Assembly (NCBI GenBank): GCA_963738375.1
Contig: CAVTWL010000006.1
Location: 124,001-188,000 of the forward strand
DNA: 64,000 nucleotides
Reading direction: 5' to 3'
DNA from: Bog-159 sp963738375
Lineage (GTDB): Bacteria; Acidobacteriota; Terriglobia; Bryobacterales; Bryobacteraceae
Part shown: piece by piece, positions 1 through 8,898 of the stretch
Position numbering within the stretch: position 1 is the first letter of the stretch
Layout: each line of letters opens with the position of its first letter
Program-made: the position numbers and the translations under genes
Notes under the pieces: generated by a model
Databases searched by the model: none
What the model was told of the DNA's origin: nothing
What the model saw: the letters and a program-made list of their open reading frames with translations, nothing else

Positions 1-1165
1 TCCTCACCGTGGGGTCGGCCACGAGATCACGCAATCTAGCGATTTCCAATTCGCGCCCGATGAGAGGGTTGCGCGGCGCCGGGACAGTGTTTACGGGCAC
101 CGCCGCCGGCGTACGGTGGGCGCTGGTAATTATGGCGGAGAATTCGCGCCGCAGCGCCTCGGTCGATTCGAACCGGTCCTGCGCAGCCTTGGCCAGACAG
201 CGCTCCACCATCCATTGCAAGGGCGCGGGCGCCTGCGATCTCAGGCTTGTCAGCGATTCCGGTTGTGCCAATAGGATTGCCGCCTGTACCTCGGCCACCG
301 ATTTGCCGGAAAAGGCCCGCCGTCCCGTGATCAGTTCATACAGCACCGCTCCAAACGAAAAGTGGTCCGACCGGAAGTCGAGTCTTTCGCCCCGGGCCTG
401 TTCCGGCGACATGTAGCCCGGCGTGCCCACAATCATCCCGAGTGCGTCTCCGGTGACCGAGTCCAGGTTGAACGTGTTCGTCGCCGCGATGCGTTTGGCC
501 AGGCCGAAATCGAGAACTTTGGTCCGCCCGGCGGCCGTAACCATGATGTTTTCGGGCTTCAGGTCCCGATGCAGGAACCCGCCTTCGTGCGCCGCGGCCA
601 GAGCCTCCAAAATCTGCGCCGCGATTTTCAGGAGCTCGTCCATGGGCAAAGGGCCCAGCTTCAATTTCTCGCGAAGCGTCTGACCTTCGAGCCATTCCAT
701 GACGATATAGGTCTGGCCGCCGGCCGTACCGACATCGTGAATGGTAATGATGTTTGGATGATTGAGCGCCGATGCGGCACGTGCCTCCTTGAGGAACTGG
801 GCCTCGAGGCTTGCCGAATAGCGCCCCGAACGAATCGTCTTAATGGCGACCTTGCGGGCCAAGCGGGTGTCCGACGCCCGAAAAACTTCCCCCATCCCCC
901 CCACTCCTATCATGGCCTCAATGCGATAGGGCCCAATGCTCGCGCCTGGGCCGATGGCTTGCAATGTCGCGGCAACCGTATCCTCGCCTTCCCAAGCGGG
1001 ACGGTCCAGCAAGCCGCCACTTTGAGGAGAGAATAACTGTCGAACCATTTCCCGAATTTCCGGGTCCGCTTTGGCGAGCAGTGAATCCTGCACCTCAGCC
1101 GTTTGGCCCACCGCCGCGTGATACAGTTCCTCGATCTCTTTCCAGCGTTGCGGAGTCATGCTCAT
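1..1165 (-). CDS. Ser/Thr protein kinase with C-terminal ATPase region (3' end cut by window)
   Basis: The reading frame runs open from an ATG at 1165 (alternative 1159) to the window edge, so the C-terminus is missing. The N-terminus (MTPQRWKEIEELYHAAV) is the short leader common on acidobacterial kinases. The kinase domain starts near residue 80 and shows the glycine loop IGVGGMGEVF, the VAIK lysine, the catalytic loop HRDLKPEN near residue 195, DFG (VLDFGLAKR) and a GYMSPEQ activation-segment end. After the kinase domain a GRELEIARLRDLV stretch begins, resembling the start of an NB-ARC/LuxR-type ATPase. The kinase lies divergent to the ECF sigma gene at 2028, with one secreted-protein gene between them, a common partnership in this phylum. 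It is a cytoplasmic signalling enzyme; its substrate is unknown. Confidence 0.9.
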   Translation of the reverse strand, partial: MSMTPQRWKEIEELYHAAVGQTAEVQDSLLAKADPEIREMVRQLFSPQSGGLLDRPAWEGEDTVAATLQAIGPGASIGPYRIEAMIGVGGMGEVFRASDTRLARKVAIKTIRSGRYSASLEAQFLKEARAASALNHPNIITIHDVGTAGGQTYIVMEWLEGQTLREKLKLGPLPMDELLKIAAQILEALAAAHEGGFLHRDLKPENIMVTAAGRTKVLDFGLAKRIAATNTFNLDSVTGDALGMIVGTPGYMSPEQARGERLDFRSDHFSFGAVLYELITGRRAFSGKSVAEVQAAILLAQPESLTSLRSQAPAPLQWMVERCLAKAAQDRFESTEALRREFSAIITSAHRTPAAVPVNTVPAPRNPLIGRELEIARLRDLVADPTVR

Positions 1166-1270
1166 GCAGTCGACGGCGCCTCAACTGTATTATGGCCCGG
1201 CGGGAGGCGCAGGGCCGTACCAACCGGCCCATGCGCATGACATTCACTTTATAACTCCGTGTTCAGCCCT

Positions 1271-1879
1271 TCAGAAGCCGGCCGGCACCGGGGGCACCGG
1301 CGATGTCACCGACAGCCGCGAGCCCGCCAGGTTCCCGGTTAGTTTCTGGACCTGGACACCGGTGAGATCGTAGATCGTGATTCCGAAGGTCCCGGTATAA
1401 CTATTGCCCGCGGAGTCCAGCGTCACCAGTTCCTTGATTTCGACGCTGTTCAGCAGCGCGCCGCTGGTTTGGTCGTAGCTGTATGCGAAATGGTTCAATT
1501 GGTACGACCCAGACGAGGTCTGCTTCCAGACACCCATACAAAAATTCTGCGTAGATGGCGCGCGTCCGCCGGAGTTGTACATCTCCGTGGAATCGGCATG
1601 CCAGTGTCCGATGCCAAAATCAGTTACCGTACCGTCTGGAATGCCGTCGTTACCCTGGGAAGTCCACACCACGTACCACATGCCCACGATGGTCGGGCTG
1701 CCATTGGCGTCCACCGTAGGCGGCATCGCTTGCGTGCCCGGGAGCGCGAAATGCGTCACCGGCGACATAGACCGGTTCAACAGTGGCGTGAATTCACCAC
1801 AGGCCTTCACGCTTGGCGCGGCGGCCACCGCAAACACGGCGGCGCTGATGGTAGCTAATGTTCGATAGATGTTTTTCAT
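1271..1879 (-). CDS. Secreted protein of unknown function
   Basis: This 202-residue protein has a clear Sec signal peptide (MKNIYRTLATISAAVFAVAAAPSVKA), so it is exported. The mature part has no motif I recognise. It is rich in Gly, Ser, Thr and aromatic residues (GMWYVVWTSQGNDGIPDGTV, FGIGHWHADSTEM), the pattern of a small beta-sandwich or barrel. It has two cysteines, one just after the signal peptide and one mid-protein (NFCMGVW). It lies upstream of and co-directional with the kinase gene, with about 105 bases between. The start is the ATG giving the signal peptide. Similar small secreted proteins are frequent in Acidobacteriota, but I cannot assign a role. Confidence 0.7.
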   Translation of the reverse strand: MKNIYRTLATISAAVFAVAAAPSVKACGEFTPLLNRSMSPVTHFALPGTQAMPPTVDANGSPTIVGMWYVVWTSQGNDGIPDGTVTDFGIGHWHADSTEMYNSGGRAPSTQNFCMGVWKQTSSGSYQLNHFAYSYDQTSGALLNSVEIKELVTLDSAGNSYTGTFGITIYDLTGVQVQKLTGNLAGSRLSVTSPVPPVPAGF

Positions 1880-2027
1880 AGTGTCCTTTTCTGTCGCAGG
1901 TCATCCATTCCCCTGGGCTGCTCTCTGCGTACGCTATGAAAGGCGCGGTTTCCAACGCAAAACTGTAAAGGCCGGAAAGAATATTCTGCCGTGGTTGGCC
2001 GCATAATACTAAAGGCGGCGAGTTTTC

Positions 2028-2597
2028 ATGATGGACTCAACCAAAGCGGACACCACCCAACTGCTGCGCGCATGGGCGGGCGGCGATGAGCAGTCGCTAA
2101 ACGACCTGGTCCCCCGGGTTCACCGCGAGCTACGCCGTCTAGCCGCGCGCCTGCTGCAAAATGAGCGCGACGGCTGCTCGCTGCAAGCCACCGACATGGT
2201 GCAGGAGGTTTACGTCCGCCTGATGGACGCGAGACAGCTCGATTGGCAGCACCGGGCCCACTTTTTCGCCGTGGCCGCCACGGTGATGCGACGCATCCTT
2301 CTGGACCGAGCCCGCCGCCACGCCGCCGCCAAGCGGGGCGCCAATTGCCAGGTCGTGGACCTCGATCAGGTCGCCGATTTGTCGCTCAAGCGTTCGCACG
2401 AATTGATCGCCCTGGACGATGCTCTCGAAACGCTCGCGGCCGTCGCCCCGCGCAAGGCCCGCATCGTGGAATTACGCTTTTTCGCAGGTTTGGAAGTCAA
2501 CGAAACCGCCGCAGCGCTGGGAGTTTCCGCTGAAACCGTGATGCGCGACTGGAAACTCGCGCGCGCCTGGCTCATCACCGAAATCAAACGGAGTTAA
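2028..2597 (+). CDS. ECF-subfamily RNA polymerase sigma factor (TIGR02999-like)
   Basis: This 189-residue protein has sigma region 2 (ATDMVQEVYVRLMD, then HFFAVAATVMRRILLDRARR) and region 4 with a helix-turn-helix (VELRFFAGLEVNETAAALGVS, read as separate parts). The FFAVAA.VMRRIL..RARR signature is characteristic of the TIGR02999 group, which usually occurs beside Ser/Thr kinases with the MTPQRW leader, as here. It directs RNA polymerase to a regulon that cannot be named from sequence. A purine-rich AAAGGCGGCGAG lies upstream of the start. No anti-sigma gene is adjacent, so the kinase may act as the regulator. The stop codon abuts the next start. Confidence 0.9.
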   Translation: MMDSTKADTTQLLRAWAGGDEQSLNDLVPRVHRELRRLAARLLQNERDGCSLQATDMVQEVYVRLMDARQLDWQHRAHFFAVAATVMRRILLDRARRHAAAKRGANCQVVDLDQVADLSLKRSHELIALDDALETLAAVAPRKARIVELRFFAGLEVNETAAALGVSAETVMRDWKLARAWLITEIKRS

Positions 2598-3038
2598 ATG
2601 ACCGATCCATTCAACCTGCAGCGCTTTCTCGACGCCCAGAACCCGGTGTTCGGGGAAGTGCTGGACGAACTACGGCGCGGCAGCAAGCAAGGCCACTGGA
2701 TGTGGTTTATCTTTCCGCAACTCGCCGGACTGGGGCACAGTTGGATGGCGCAAAAGTACGCGATCTCATCGCGCGCCGAAGCCGAAGCCTATTTCGCGCA
2801 TCCGGTCCTGGGATCGCGCCTGAAACACTGCACCGAATTGGTCAACGCCGTCGAAGGTCGTTCGCTCGAACAGGTTCTCGGCTCCATCGACGCGTTGAAG
2901 TTCGGCTCCTCCGTAACGCTGTTCGACCTGATTGCCCCTCGACCCAGCGTGTTCACCGGCGCCCTGACCAAATACTTTGCCGGCCAAGCGGACCGCCGTA
3001 CACTCGATTCGCTTCTGCTTTCCCATGGCGTGCGCTGA
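2598..3038 (+). CDS. DUF1810 family protein
   Basis: This 146-residue protein matches the small DUF1810 family throughout: an N-terminal FNLQRFLDAQ, then GSKQGHWMWFIFPQLAGLGH, then KFGSSVTLFDL in the C-terminal half. It is cytoplasmic, with no signal peptide or membrane segment. The family is widespread in bacteria and has no established biochemical role that I know. The ATG directly follows the TAA of the sigma factor gene with no gap, so the two are probably co-transcribed and translationally coupled. The 45 bases after it lead into the histidine degradation genes. Confidence 0.85.
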   Translation: MTDPFNLQRFLDAQNPVFGEVLDELRRGSKQGHWMWFIFPQLAGLGHSWMAQKYAISSRAEAEAYFAHPVLGSRLKHCTELVNAVEGRSLEQVLGSIDALKFGSSVTLFDLIAPRPSVFTGALTKYFAGQADRRTLDSLLLSHGVR

Positions 3039-3083
3039 TGCGGAGGGGAGCATCGCCCGTACCCCCCGCGCTACGATAAAAAT

Positions 3084-4739
3084 ATGGCCCCAGTAATCCG
3101 CGCACCCCGCGGCACATCCTTGCGCTGCAAGGGATGGAAGCAGGAAGCCGCCATGCGCATGCTCATGAACAACCTCGACCCCGACGTCGCGGAACGCCCG
3201 GACGATCTGGTCGTCTACGGCGGAACCGGCAAAGCCGCGCGCGATTGGCCTAGCTTCCATGCCATCGTTCGCGAGTTGGAGACCCTGGGAGATGACGAAA
3301 CGTTACTGGTGCAGTCCGGCCGCCCCGTCGGCGTCTTTCGCACCCACGAGGAGGCGCCGCGCGTTCTGATCGCGAATGCCAATCTGGTGGGCCAATGGTC
3401 CAACTGGGAGCAGTTCCGCGCTCTTGAAAAGCTGGGCCTGACCATGTACGGCCAAATGACTGCCGGCAGTTGGATCTACATCGGCTCGCAAGGCATCCTG
3501 CAGGGCACCTACGAAACGTTCGCCGCAGCGGCGCGCAAACACTTCAGCGGATCGCTCGCCGGGCGACTGGTGGTCACCGGCGGACTCGGCGGCATGGGCG
3601 GCGCCCAGCCTCTGGCAGCCACCATGAATGGCGCCGCCTTCCTCGGCATCGATGTCGATCCCGCCCGCATTCGCAAGCGCATCGAAACCGGCTATTGCGA
3701 CGTCATGACCCACAGTCTCGATGAAGCGCTCGCCATCCTGCGCGAAGCCATGGCCGCCGCCGAGCCCAAGTCCGTCGGCCTGGTTGGCAATTGCGCCGAA
3801 GTACTCCCCGAGTTATCCCGCCGCGGCTTCGTGCCCGACATGCTGACCGACCAGACCAGCGCTCACGATCCCTTGAACGGATACATTCCCGCGGGTTGCA
3901 GCGTCGAAGAAGCAGTCGTACTTCGCGCGCGCGATCCCAAACAGTATCTGGACCGCTCGCTAGATTCTATGGCCGCCCATGTGCGCGCCATGCTCGATCT
4001 GCAGCAGGCCGGCGCCATCACCTTCGATTACGGCAACAATATCCGCCGCTTCGCCGCGGACCGCGGTGTCGCCGATGCCTTCCGCATTCCCGGCTTCGTC
4101 CCCGAATACATTCGCCCGCTCTTCTGCGAAGGACGCGGACCGTTCCGTTGGGTGGCTCTCTCCGGCGAGCCGTCCGATATCGCGGCCACCGACCGGCTCA
4201 TTTGCCGTATGTTCGCCTCCAGCGAAACGCTTACGCGCTGGATCTCGCTGGCTCAACAGAAGGTCCATTTCCAGGGTCTGCCCGCGCGCATCTGCTGGCT
4301 CGGATACGGCGAGCGCGCACGCTTCGCACTGGAGATGAACCGCATGGTCGCCTCAGGGGAACTCAAAGCCCCCATCGTGATCGGCCGCGACCATCTGGAC
4401 TGCGGTTCGGTGGCTTCTCCTTATCGCGAAACCGAAGGGATGCGCGACGCTTCGGACGCCATCGCGGATTGGCCCATCCTGAACGCCCTGCTGAACACGG
4501 CTTCGGGCGCCAGTTGGGTTTCGGTACACAATGGCGGCGGTGTGGGCATAGGATATTCGCAGCATGCCGGACAGGTTACCGTGGCCGATGGGACCGATCG
4601 CTCGGCGCGCTGTCTGGAGCGGGTGATGACCTGCGACCCCGGCATTGGCGTTCTGCGCCATGTGGACGCCGGATATCCGGAAGCTATCGAATTCGCCGCC
4701 GGCGCCGGTTTGCGCGCGCCCATGCGGAGTGATCGGTAA
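3084..4739 (+). CDS. hutU: Urocanate hydratase
   Basis: Second enzyme of histidine degradation: hydrates urocanate to 4-imidazolone-5-propionate using tightly bound NAD+. The 551 residues match the usual family length. Visible motifs are the N-terminal RAPRGTSLRCKGWKQEAAMR, the NAD-binding TGGLGGMGGAQPLAATM, the TDQTSAHDPLNGYIP segment, and the active-site block DHLDCGSVASPYRETE with the family cysteine. It is followed three bases later by hutI and then by the formiminotransferase, giving the route from urocanate to glutamate. Histidine ammonia-lyase (hutH) is absent from the window, so urocanate must come from a gene elsewhere. No frameshift is seen. Confidence 0.97.
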   Translation: MAPVIRAPRGTSLRCKGWKQEAAMRMLMNNLDPDVAERPDDLVVYGGTGKAARDWPSFHAIVRELETLGDDETLLVQSGRPVGVFRTHEEAPRVLIANANLVGQWSNWEQFRALEKLGLTMYGQMTAGSWIYIGSQGILQGTYETFAAAARKHFSGSLAGRLVVTGGLGGMGGAQPLAATMNGAAFLGIDVDPARIRKRIETGYCDVMTHSLDEALAILREAMAAAEPKSVGLVGNCAEVLPELSRRGFVPDMLTDQTSAHDPLNGYIPAGCSVEEAVVLRARDPKQYLDRSLDSMAAHVRAMLDLQQAGAITFDYGNNIRRFAADRGVADAFRIPGFVPEYIRPLFCEGRGPFRWVALSGEPSDIAATDRLICRMFASSETLTRWISLAQQKVHFQGLPARICWLGYGERARFALEMNRMVASGELKAPIVIGRDHLDCGSVASPYRETEGMRDASDAIADWPILNALLNTASGASWVSVHNGGGVGIGYSQHAGQVTVADGTDRSARCLERVMTCDPGIGVLRHVDAGYPEAIEFAAGAGLRAPMRSDR

Positions 4740-4742
4740 CGC

Positions 4743-5984
4743 ATGCTCACGCTCGTTCGCGGCGCGCGACAGCTTCTCACTCTGCGCGGCGATCCCGGCC
4801 CTCGCCGGGGTGCTGCCTTGCGCGAACTTGCCATCGTCGAAAACGGCGCCGTCCTCATTAAGGATGGTTCGATCGTGGAAGCTGGGCCCGCCCGCCGGGT
4901 TGAGAACCTGGCCGGCGCCCGGCGCGCCCGTGAAATTGACGCAGCCGGACGCGTCGTGATGCCGGGATTCGTAGACAGCCACACGCACCTGGTCTTCGGC
5001 AAGCCGCGGCTGGCGGATTACGAAATGCGGTTGGCTGGCGCGGGCTACGCGGAGATTGCCGCGGCTGGGGGGGGAATACAATCCAGCGTTAAGGCGGTGC
5101 GCGGCATGTCCGCCGGGCAATTGGAAACTCAGGCTCGCCGGTCGCTGGCCGCCATGGCGCGTCATGGCACTACCACCCTCGAAGCGAAGTCCGGGTATGC
5201 TCTCGACGGGCCGGGCGAATTGAAAACCTTGCGCGTCATCGCCAAGCTGGACACCGATCCGCTCGACATCGTGCCCACTTATCTCGGCGCGCATATTGTG
5301 CCGCCCGAATATCGCGGGCGCGCCGAAACCTACATCGACTGGATGGGCGCCGAAATGATGCCTGCCATCCGCCGCCGCAAGCTCGCCCGTTTCGTCGATG
5401 TTTATTGCGACGATGGCGCTTTCACCTTGGCCCAGTCGCGCCGCTACCTGGAATACGCGTGTGCGCTCGGCTTCCAACTGAAAATCCACGCGGAGCAATT
5501 CGCCATGACGGGCGCTACCCGGCTCGCCGTTGAACTGGGCGCCATCAGCGCGGACCATCTCGAACAGGCCGGCGACGAAGACATCCGCGCGCTCGCCCAG
5601 TCGAATACCATCGCCACTCTGCTGCCCGGTTCTGTTTTTCACCTTGCGCTGCGCACCTATGCGCCGGCACGCGCGCTCATCGATGCCGGCGCCGCGGTAG
5701 CCGTAGCCACCGATTTCAATCCCGGCACCAGCCCCACCTTCAACATGCAGATGGTGCTTTCGCTGGCTTGTACGGAAATGCGCATGTCACCCGCCGAAGC
5801 CATCGCCGCCGCCACCATCAACGGCGCGCATGCCTTGGGCCTTGCCGCCAACATCGGCTCGCTCGAACCCGGCAAATTCGCCGATCTGCTGATTCTTAAC
5901 CTTGACGATTACCGCGAACTGCCCTACTACTTCGGCGCCAACAACGTTCATGCGACCCTAAAACGAGGAGTGATTTTAACTTGA
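4743..5984 (+). CDS. hutI: Imidazolonepropionase
   Basis: Third histidine-degradation enzyme, a metal-dependent amidohydrolase converting imidazolonepropionate to N-formimino-L-glutamate. The 413 residues fit the family. Motifs include the metal-binding VDSHTHLVFG, AAGGGIQSSV, the KSGYALD loop, the HAEQF histidine, SADHLEQ, and VAVATDFNPGTSPT carrying the metal-binding Asp. The end (NNVHATLKRG) is typical. It starts three bases after the hutU stop. Its TGA overlaps the start of the formiminotransferase at 5981, so translation is probably coupled. Confidence 0.96.
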   Translation: MLTLVRGARQLLTLRGDPGPRRGAALRELAIVENGAVLIKDGSIVEAGPARRVENLAGARRAREIDAAGRVVMPGFVDSHTHLVFGKPRLADYEMRLAGAGYAEIAAAGGGIQSSVKAVRGMSAGQLETQARRSLAAMARHGTTTLEAKSGYALDGPGELKTLRVIAKLDTDPLDIVPTYLGAHIVPPEYRGRAETYIDWMGAEMMPAIRRRKLARFVDVYCDDGAFTLAQSRRYLEYACALGFQLKIHAEQFAMTGATRLAVELGAISADHLEQAGDEDIRALAQSNTIATLLPGSVFHLALRTYAPARALIDAGAAVAVATDFNPGTSPTFNMQMVLSLACTEMRMSPAEAIAAATINGAHALGLAANIGSLEPGKFADLLILNLDDYRELPYYFGANNVHATLKRGVILT

Positions 5985-7400
5985 GCACCAGCCACAGTCT
6001 TGTCGAGTGCGTCCCCAATTTTTCCGAAGGGCGCGACCCCGCTGTCGTCGACGCCATCATCGATGCCATCCGTTCGGTACACGGCATTGCCATCCTCGAC
6101 CGCGAACTGGACGCCGATCACAACCGCTCCGTCGTCACCTTCGCCGGTCCCGCCGGTTCTGTCGTGGAGGCAGCCTATCGCGGTGTGGAGCGTGCCGTCG
6201 CCCTCATCGATCTGCGCAATCACCAGGGCGTCCACCCGCGCATCGGCGCTTGCGATGTGGTGCCATTTGTACCCGTTGAAGGCGTCACGCTCGACGATTG
6301 TGTACGGCTGGCCGGCGAACTTGCCGCAGCGCCTTTGGGACAAGCTGCGCGTCCCGGTATATTTATACGAGGCTGCCGCTCGCCGTCCCGATCGCGTCAA
6401 TCTGGAGAATATCCGGCGCGGCCAGTTCGAAGGATTGCGCGACGAAGTGCGCACCAATCCCGACCGCCGGCCCGACTTCGGGGACGCCGAACTGCACCCC
6501 AGCGCAGGCGCGACCGTCGTCGGCGCGCGCAAATTCCTGATCGCCTATAACATCAACCTGAACACGTCCGATCTGGAGATCGCCAAGCGCATTGCCAAGG
6601 CCATTCGCTTTTCCTCCGGCGGTTTCCGCTACGTGAAGTCGATGGGCGTGCCGCTCGCCTCGCGCAATCTGGCGCAGGTTTCCATGAACCTTACCGATTT
6701 CGAGCAGACCCCCATCCATCGCGTCTTCGAGGCCGTACGCGCCGAGGCTGCCCGCTATGGTGCTTCCATCGTGGGCAGCGAAATTGTGGGCCTCATTCCG
6801 AAGCGCGCCCTCGAAATGACCGCGGAGTGGTATTTGCAGATCGAAAACTTCCAGCCTGGCATGGTATTAGAGAACCGCCTGGCCGAAGCATCCACGGTGA
6901 ATGGGTTGAACGAATTCCTGGAACAGCTCGCCGCGCCAACGGCCACTCCGGGCGGCGGCAGCGCGGCAGCAGCGGCGGCAGCCATGGGCGCTGCCCTTGG
7001 CGCTATGGTCTGCGGCCTATCCAAATTGCCGGCGGATGCTTACGAAGCCGACCGCAAGTTTTTCGCCGAAGCCGTGCAGCGCGATGCCGCTTCCTACGAC
7101 GCCGTCCGTGCCGCCTACAAGCGCCCGAAAGACGAACGTGCGCCATTCGTCGAACAGGCCCTTCATACCGCCGCCGTCGTGCCGCTCGAAGTGGCGGAAG
7201 CTGCTGCCGCGCTTCGCAAACGCCTGGTGGAACTGGCCGCCAGCTCGCCGGCGAAATTCGGCTCCGACGTCGCCACCGCGCAAGGCTTGGCCCAGGCAGG
7301 TATCGATGGAGCGCTGGCCAATGTCCGCATCAATATCGAATCCATGAAAGACGAAACGCTGGTCGCGCCTCTGCGCGAGCGGCTCGCCAGAGTCGCATGA
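5981..7400 (+). CDS. ftcD: Bifunctional glutamate formiminotransferase / formimidoyl-THF cyclodeaminase (one frameshift)
   Basis: Transfers the formimino group of formiminoglutamate to tetrahydrofolate and then releases ammonia, completing histidine degradation. The N-terminal transferase domain begins SLVECVPNFSEGRDP and continues with HPRIGACDVVPFVPV. The middle part holds GARKFLIAYNINL and AQVSMNLTDFEQTP. The cyclodeaminase domain follows with TPGGGSAAAAAAAMGAALG and a helical C-terminus. The order is the same as in animal FTCD. The frame breaks near 6335-6345, where one extra base separates LAGELAA from the expected RLWDKLRVPVYLYEAA. Conservation is full on both sides, so a sequencing indel is likelier than decay. 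The TGA overlaps the lipA start in ATGA. Confidence 0.92.
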
Positions 7401-8278
7401 GCGCGAACTTAGTATCTATCACTCCCCCCTCGCCGCCGCGGCCCTCGTGGCTGCGAGCGCCTGCGCCGGTGGGACAAAATTATCGCGATCTGAAAGAACT
7501 CATCGACAACCTCGGCCTGCACACCGTCTGCGAAAGCGCCGCTTGCCCCAACGTGGGAGAGTGCTGGAACCACCGCACCGCCACCTTCATGATCCTGGGC
7601 AATGTCTGTACGCGGCGCTGCGGCTTCTGCGCCGTGCAAAAAGGCGCCCCCCTGGCCGTCGATTATGACGAGCCGCGCCGCGTGGCCGAAGCCGTCGCCG
7701 CTATGGGCCTGCGCTTCGCCGTGATCACCAGCGTGAATCGCGACGACCGTTCCGATGGCGGCGCCGAACTGTTCGCTCTCACCATCCAAGCCATCCGTGA
7801 GCGCATCCCCGGTTGCGGCGTCGAAGTTCTCGTTCCCGATTTTCAAGGCAGCCACGCCGCCATGGATATCGTGATGGCCGCCGCGCCGGACGTGCTCAAT
7901 CACAACACCGAAACCGTTCCGCGCCTCTACCGGCAGGTGCGTTTGGGCGCGCGCTACGAACGTTCGCTCGATATGCTGGCCTACGCCAAAAGCCTGCGTC
8001 CGCAAACGCCGGTGAAATCCGGGCTCATGCTGGGCCTTGGTGAAACCATCGACGAAGTGCTGTCCGTCATGCGCGATCTACGGTCGCACAGCGTCGATAT
8101 CCTGACCCTGGGCCAATATTTGCGCCCTTCGCCCAAGCATCTGCCGATCGTCCGCTATGTGGCGCCAGCCGAGTTCGACGAACTGCGCCGCGCCGGCCAA
8201 CAGATGGGCTTCGGCCATGTGGAAGCCGGTCCGCTGGTGCGCAGTTCCTATCACGCCGCCGATTCCCTGCCCGCCTGA
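7397..8278 (+). CDS. lipA: Lipoyl synthase
   Basis: Radical SAM enzyme inserting two sulfurs into protein-bound octanoyl groups to make the lipoyl cofactor. It has the auxiliary-cluster motif CESAACPNVGECW, the radical SAM motif CTRRCGFCAVQKG, the core LNHNTETVPRLY, and the C-terminal RSSYHA serine ligand. The 293 residues are near the family norm. Its ATG overlaps the ftcD stop (ATGA), which places a cofactor gene in the histidine catabolic transcript; I see no metabolic reason for this, and simple co-transcription is possible. No lipB is present in the window. Confidence 0.97.
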   Translation: MSANLVSITPPSPPRPSWLRAPAPVGQNYRDLKELIDNLGLHTVCESAACPNVGECWNHRTATFMILGNVCTRRCGFCAVQKGAPLAVDYDEPRRVAEAVAAMGLRFAVITSVNRDDRSDGGAELFALTIQAIRERIPGCGVEVLVPDFQGSHAAMDIVMAAAPDVLNHNTETVPRLYRQVRLGARYERSLDMLAYAKSLRPQTPVKSGLMLGLGETIDEVLSVMRDLRSHSVDILTLGQYLRPSPKHLPIVRYVAPAEFDELRRAGQQMGFGHVEAGPLVRSSYHAADSLPA

Positions 8279-8283
8279 ACCGC

Positions 8284-8895
8284 ATGGATAGCGACGAGAA
8301 AGAGACTGGACGCATAGAAGCCTTCAGCGACGGCGTATTCGGTATCGCCATCACGCTGCTTGTCCTCGATATCAAGGTTCCCAAAGTCGCCGATATCCAC
8401 CCGCCGCTCACCCTCGCCGGCGCGTTGCTGCATCAGTGGCCCGTCTATGTTTCCTATGTGCTCAGTTTCGCCACCGTCCTCATCATGTGGGCCAATCACC
8501 ACCGGATGTTCCGGCTGATCCGCCGCAGCAATCATGTTTTTCTCATGCTCAACGGACTGCTGCTGATGTTCATCACCCTGGTGCCCTTCCCCACTGCACT
8601 GCTCGCCGAACATATATCGCAGCCGGGTGGATCGACCGCGGCCGCCGTCTACAGCGGCATGTGCGTTTGCATCGCGCTGCTCTACAACGTCGTGTGGCGT
8701 TACGCCGCGCTGAATGGTCGCCTCCTCGCGCGCGGACACAATCGCGAAGCCGCCGCCACCATCACCAGCCAATATCGTTTTGGACCGGCGCTCTACCTGG
8801 TTGCCTTCGTCCTGGCGTTCATCAGCGTACCGGCCAGCGTCGGCTTGAACGCCTGTCTGGCGGCGTTTTTCGCCCTGCCGCCGCGCGTCGAATAG
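8284..8895 (+). CDS. TMEM175-family (DUF1211) potassium-channel-like membrane protein
   Basis: This 203-residue integral membrane protein has about six hydrophobic segments. The first carries RIEAFSDGVFGIAITLLVL, whose FSD motif defines the TMEM175/DUF1211 family. WANHHRMFRLIRR and LMFITLVPFPT follow in family order. Bacterial TMEM175 proteins form K+-selective channels without the classical selectivity filter; that is knowledge of the family, not shown here. It starts five bases after lipA and ends three bases before the stop of the convergent sugar-kinase gene. Confidence 0.88.
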   Translation: MDSDEKETGRIEAFSDGVFGIAITLLVLDIKVPKVADIHPPLTLAGALLHQWPVYVSYVLSFATVLIMWANHHRMFRLIRRSNHVFLMLNGLLLMFITLVPFPTALLAEHISQPGGSTAAAVYSGMCVCIALLYNVVWRYAALNGRLLARGHNREAAATITSQYRFGPALYLVAFVLAFISVPASVGLNACLAAFFALPPRVE

Positions 8896-8898
8896 CGT

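Noticed and set aside
1880..2027. Promoter for the ECF sigma gene (CATAAT near 2001)
   Set aside because: No matching -35 at suitable distance could be found, so it was not listed.
4353..5642. Long open frame of 429 codons on the minus strand
   Set aside because: It lies antisense to hutU and hutI, both clear family members, and is a by-product of their GC-rich third positions. Its product has no recognisable motif.
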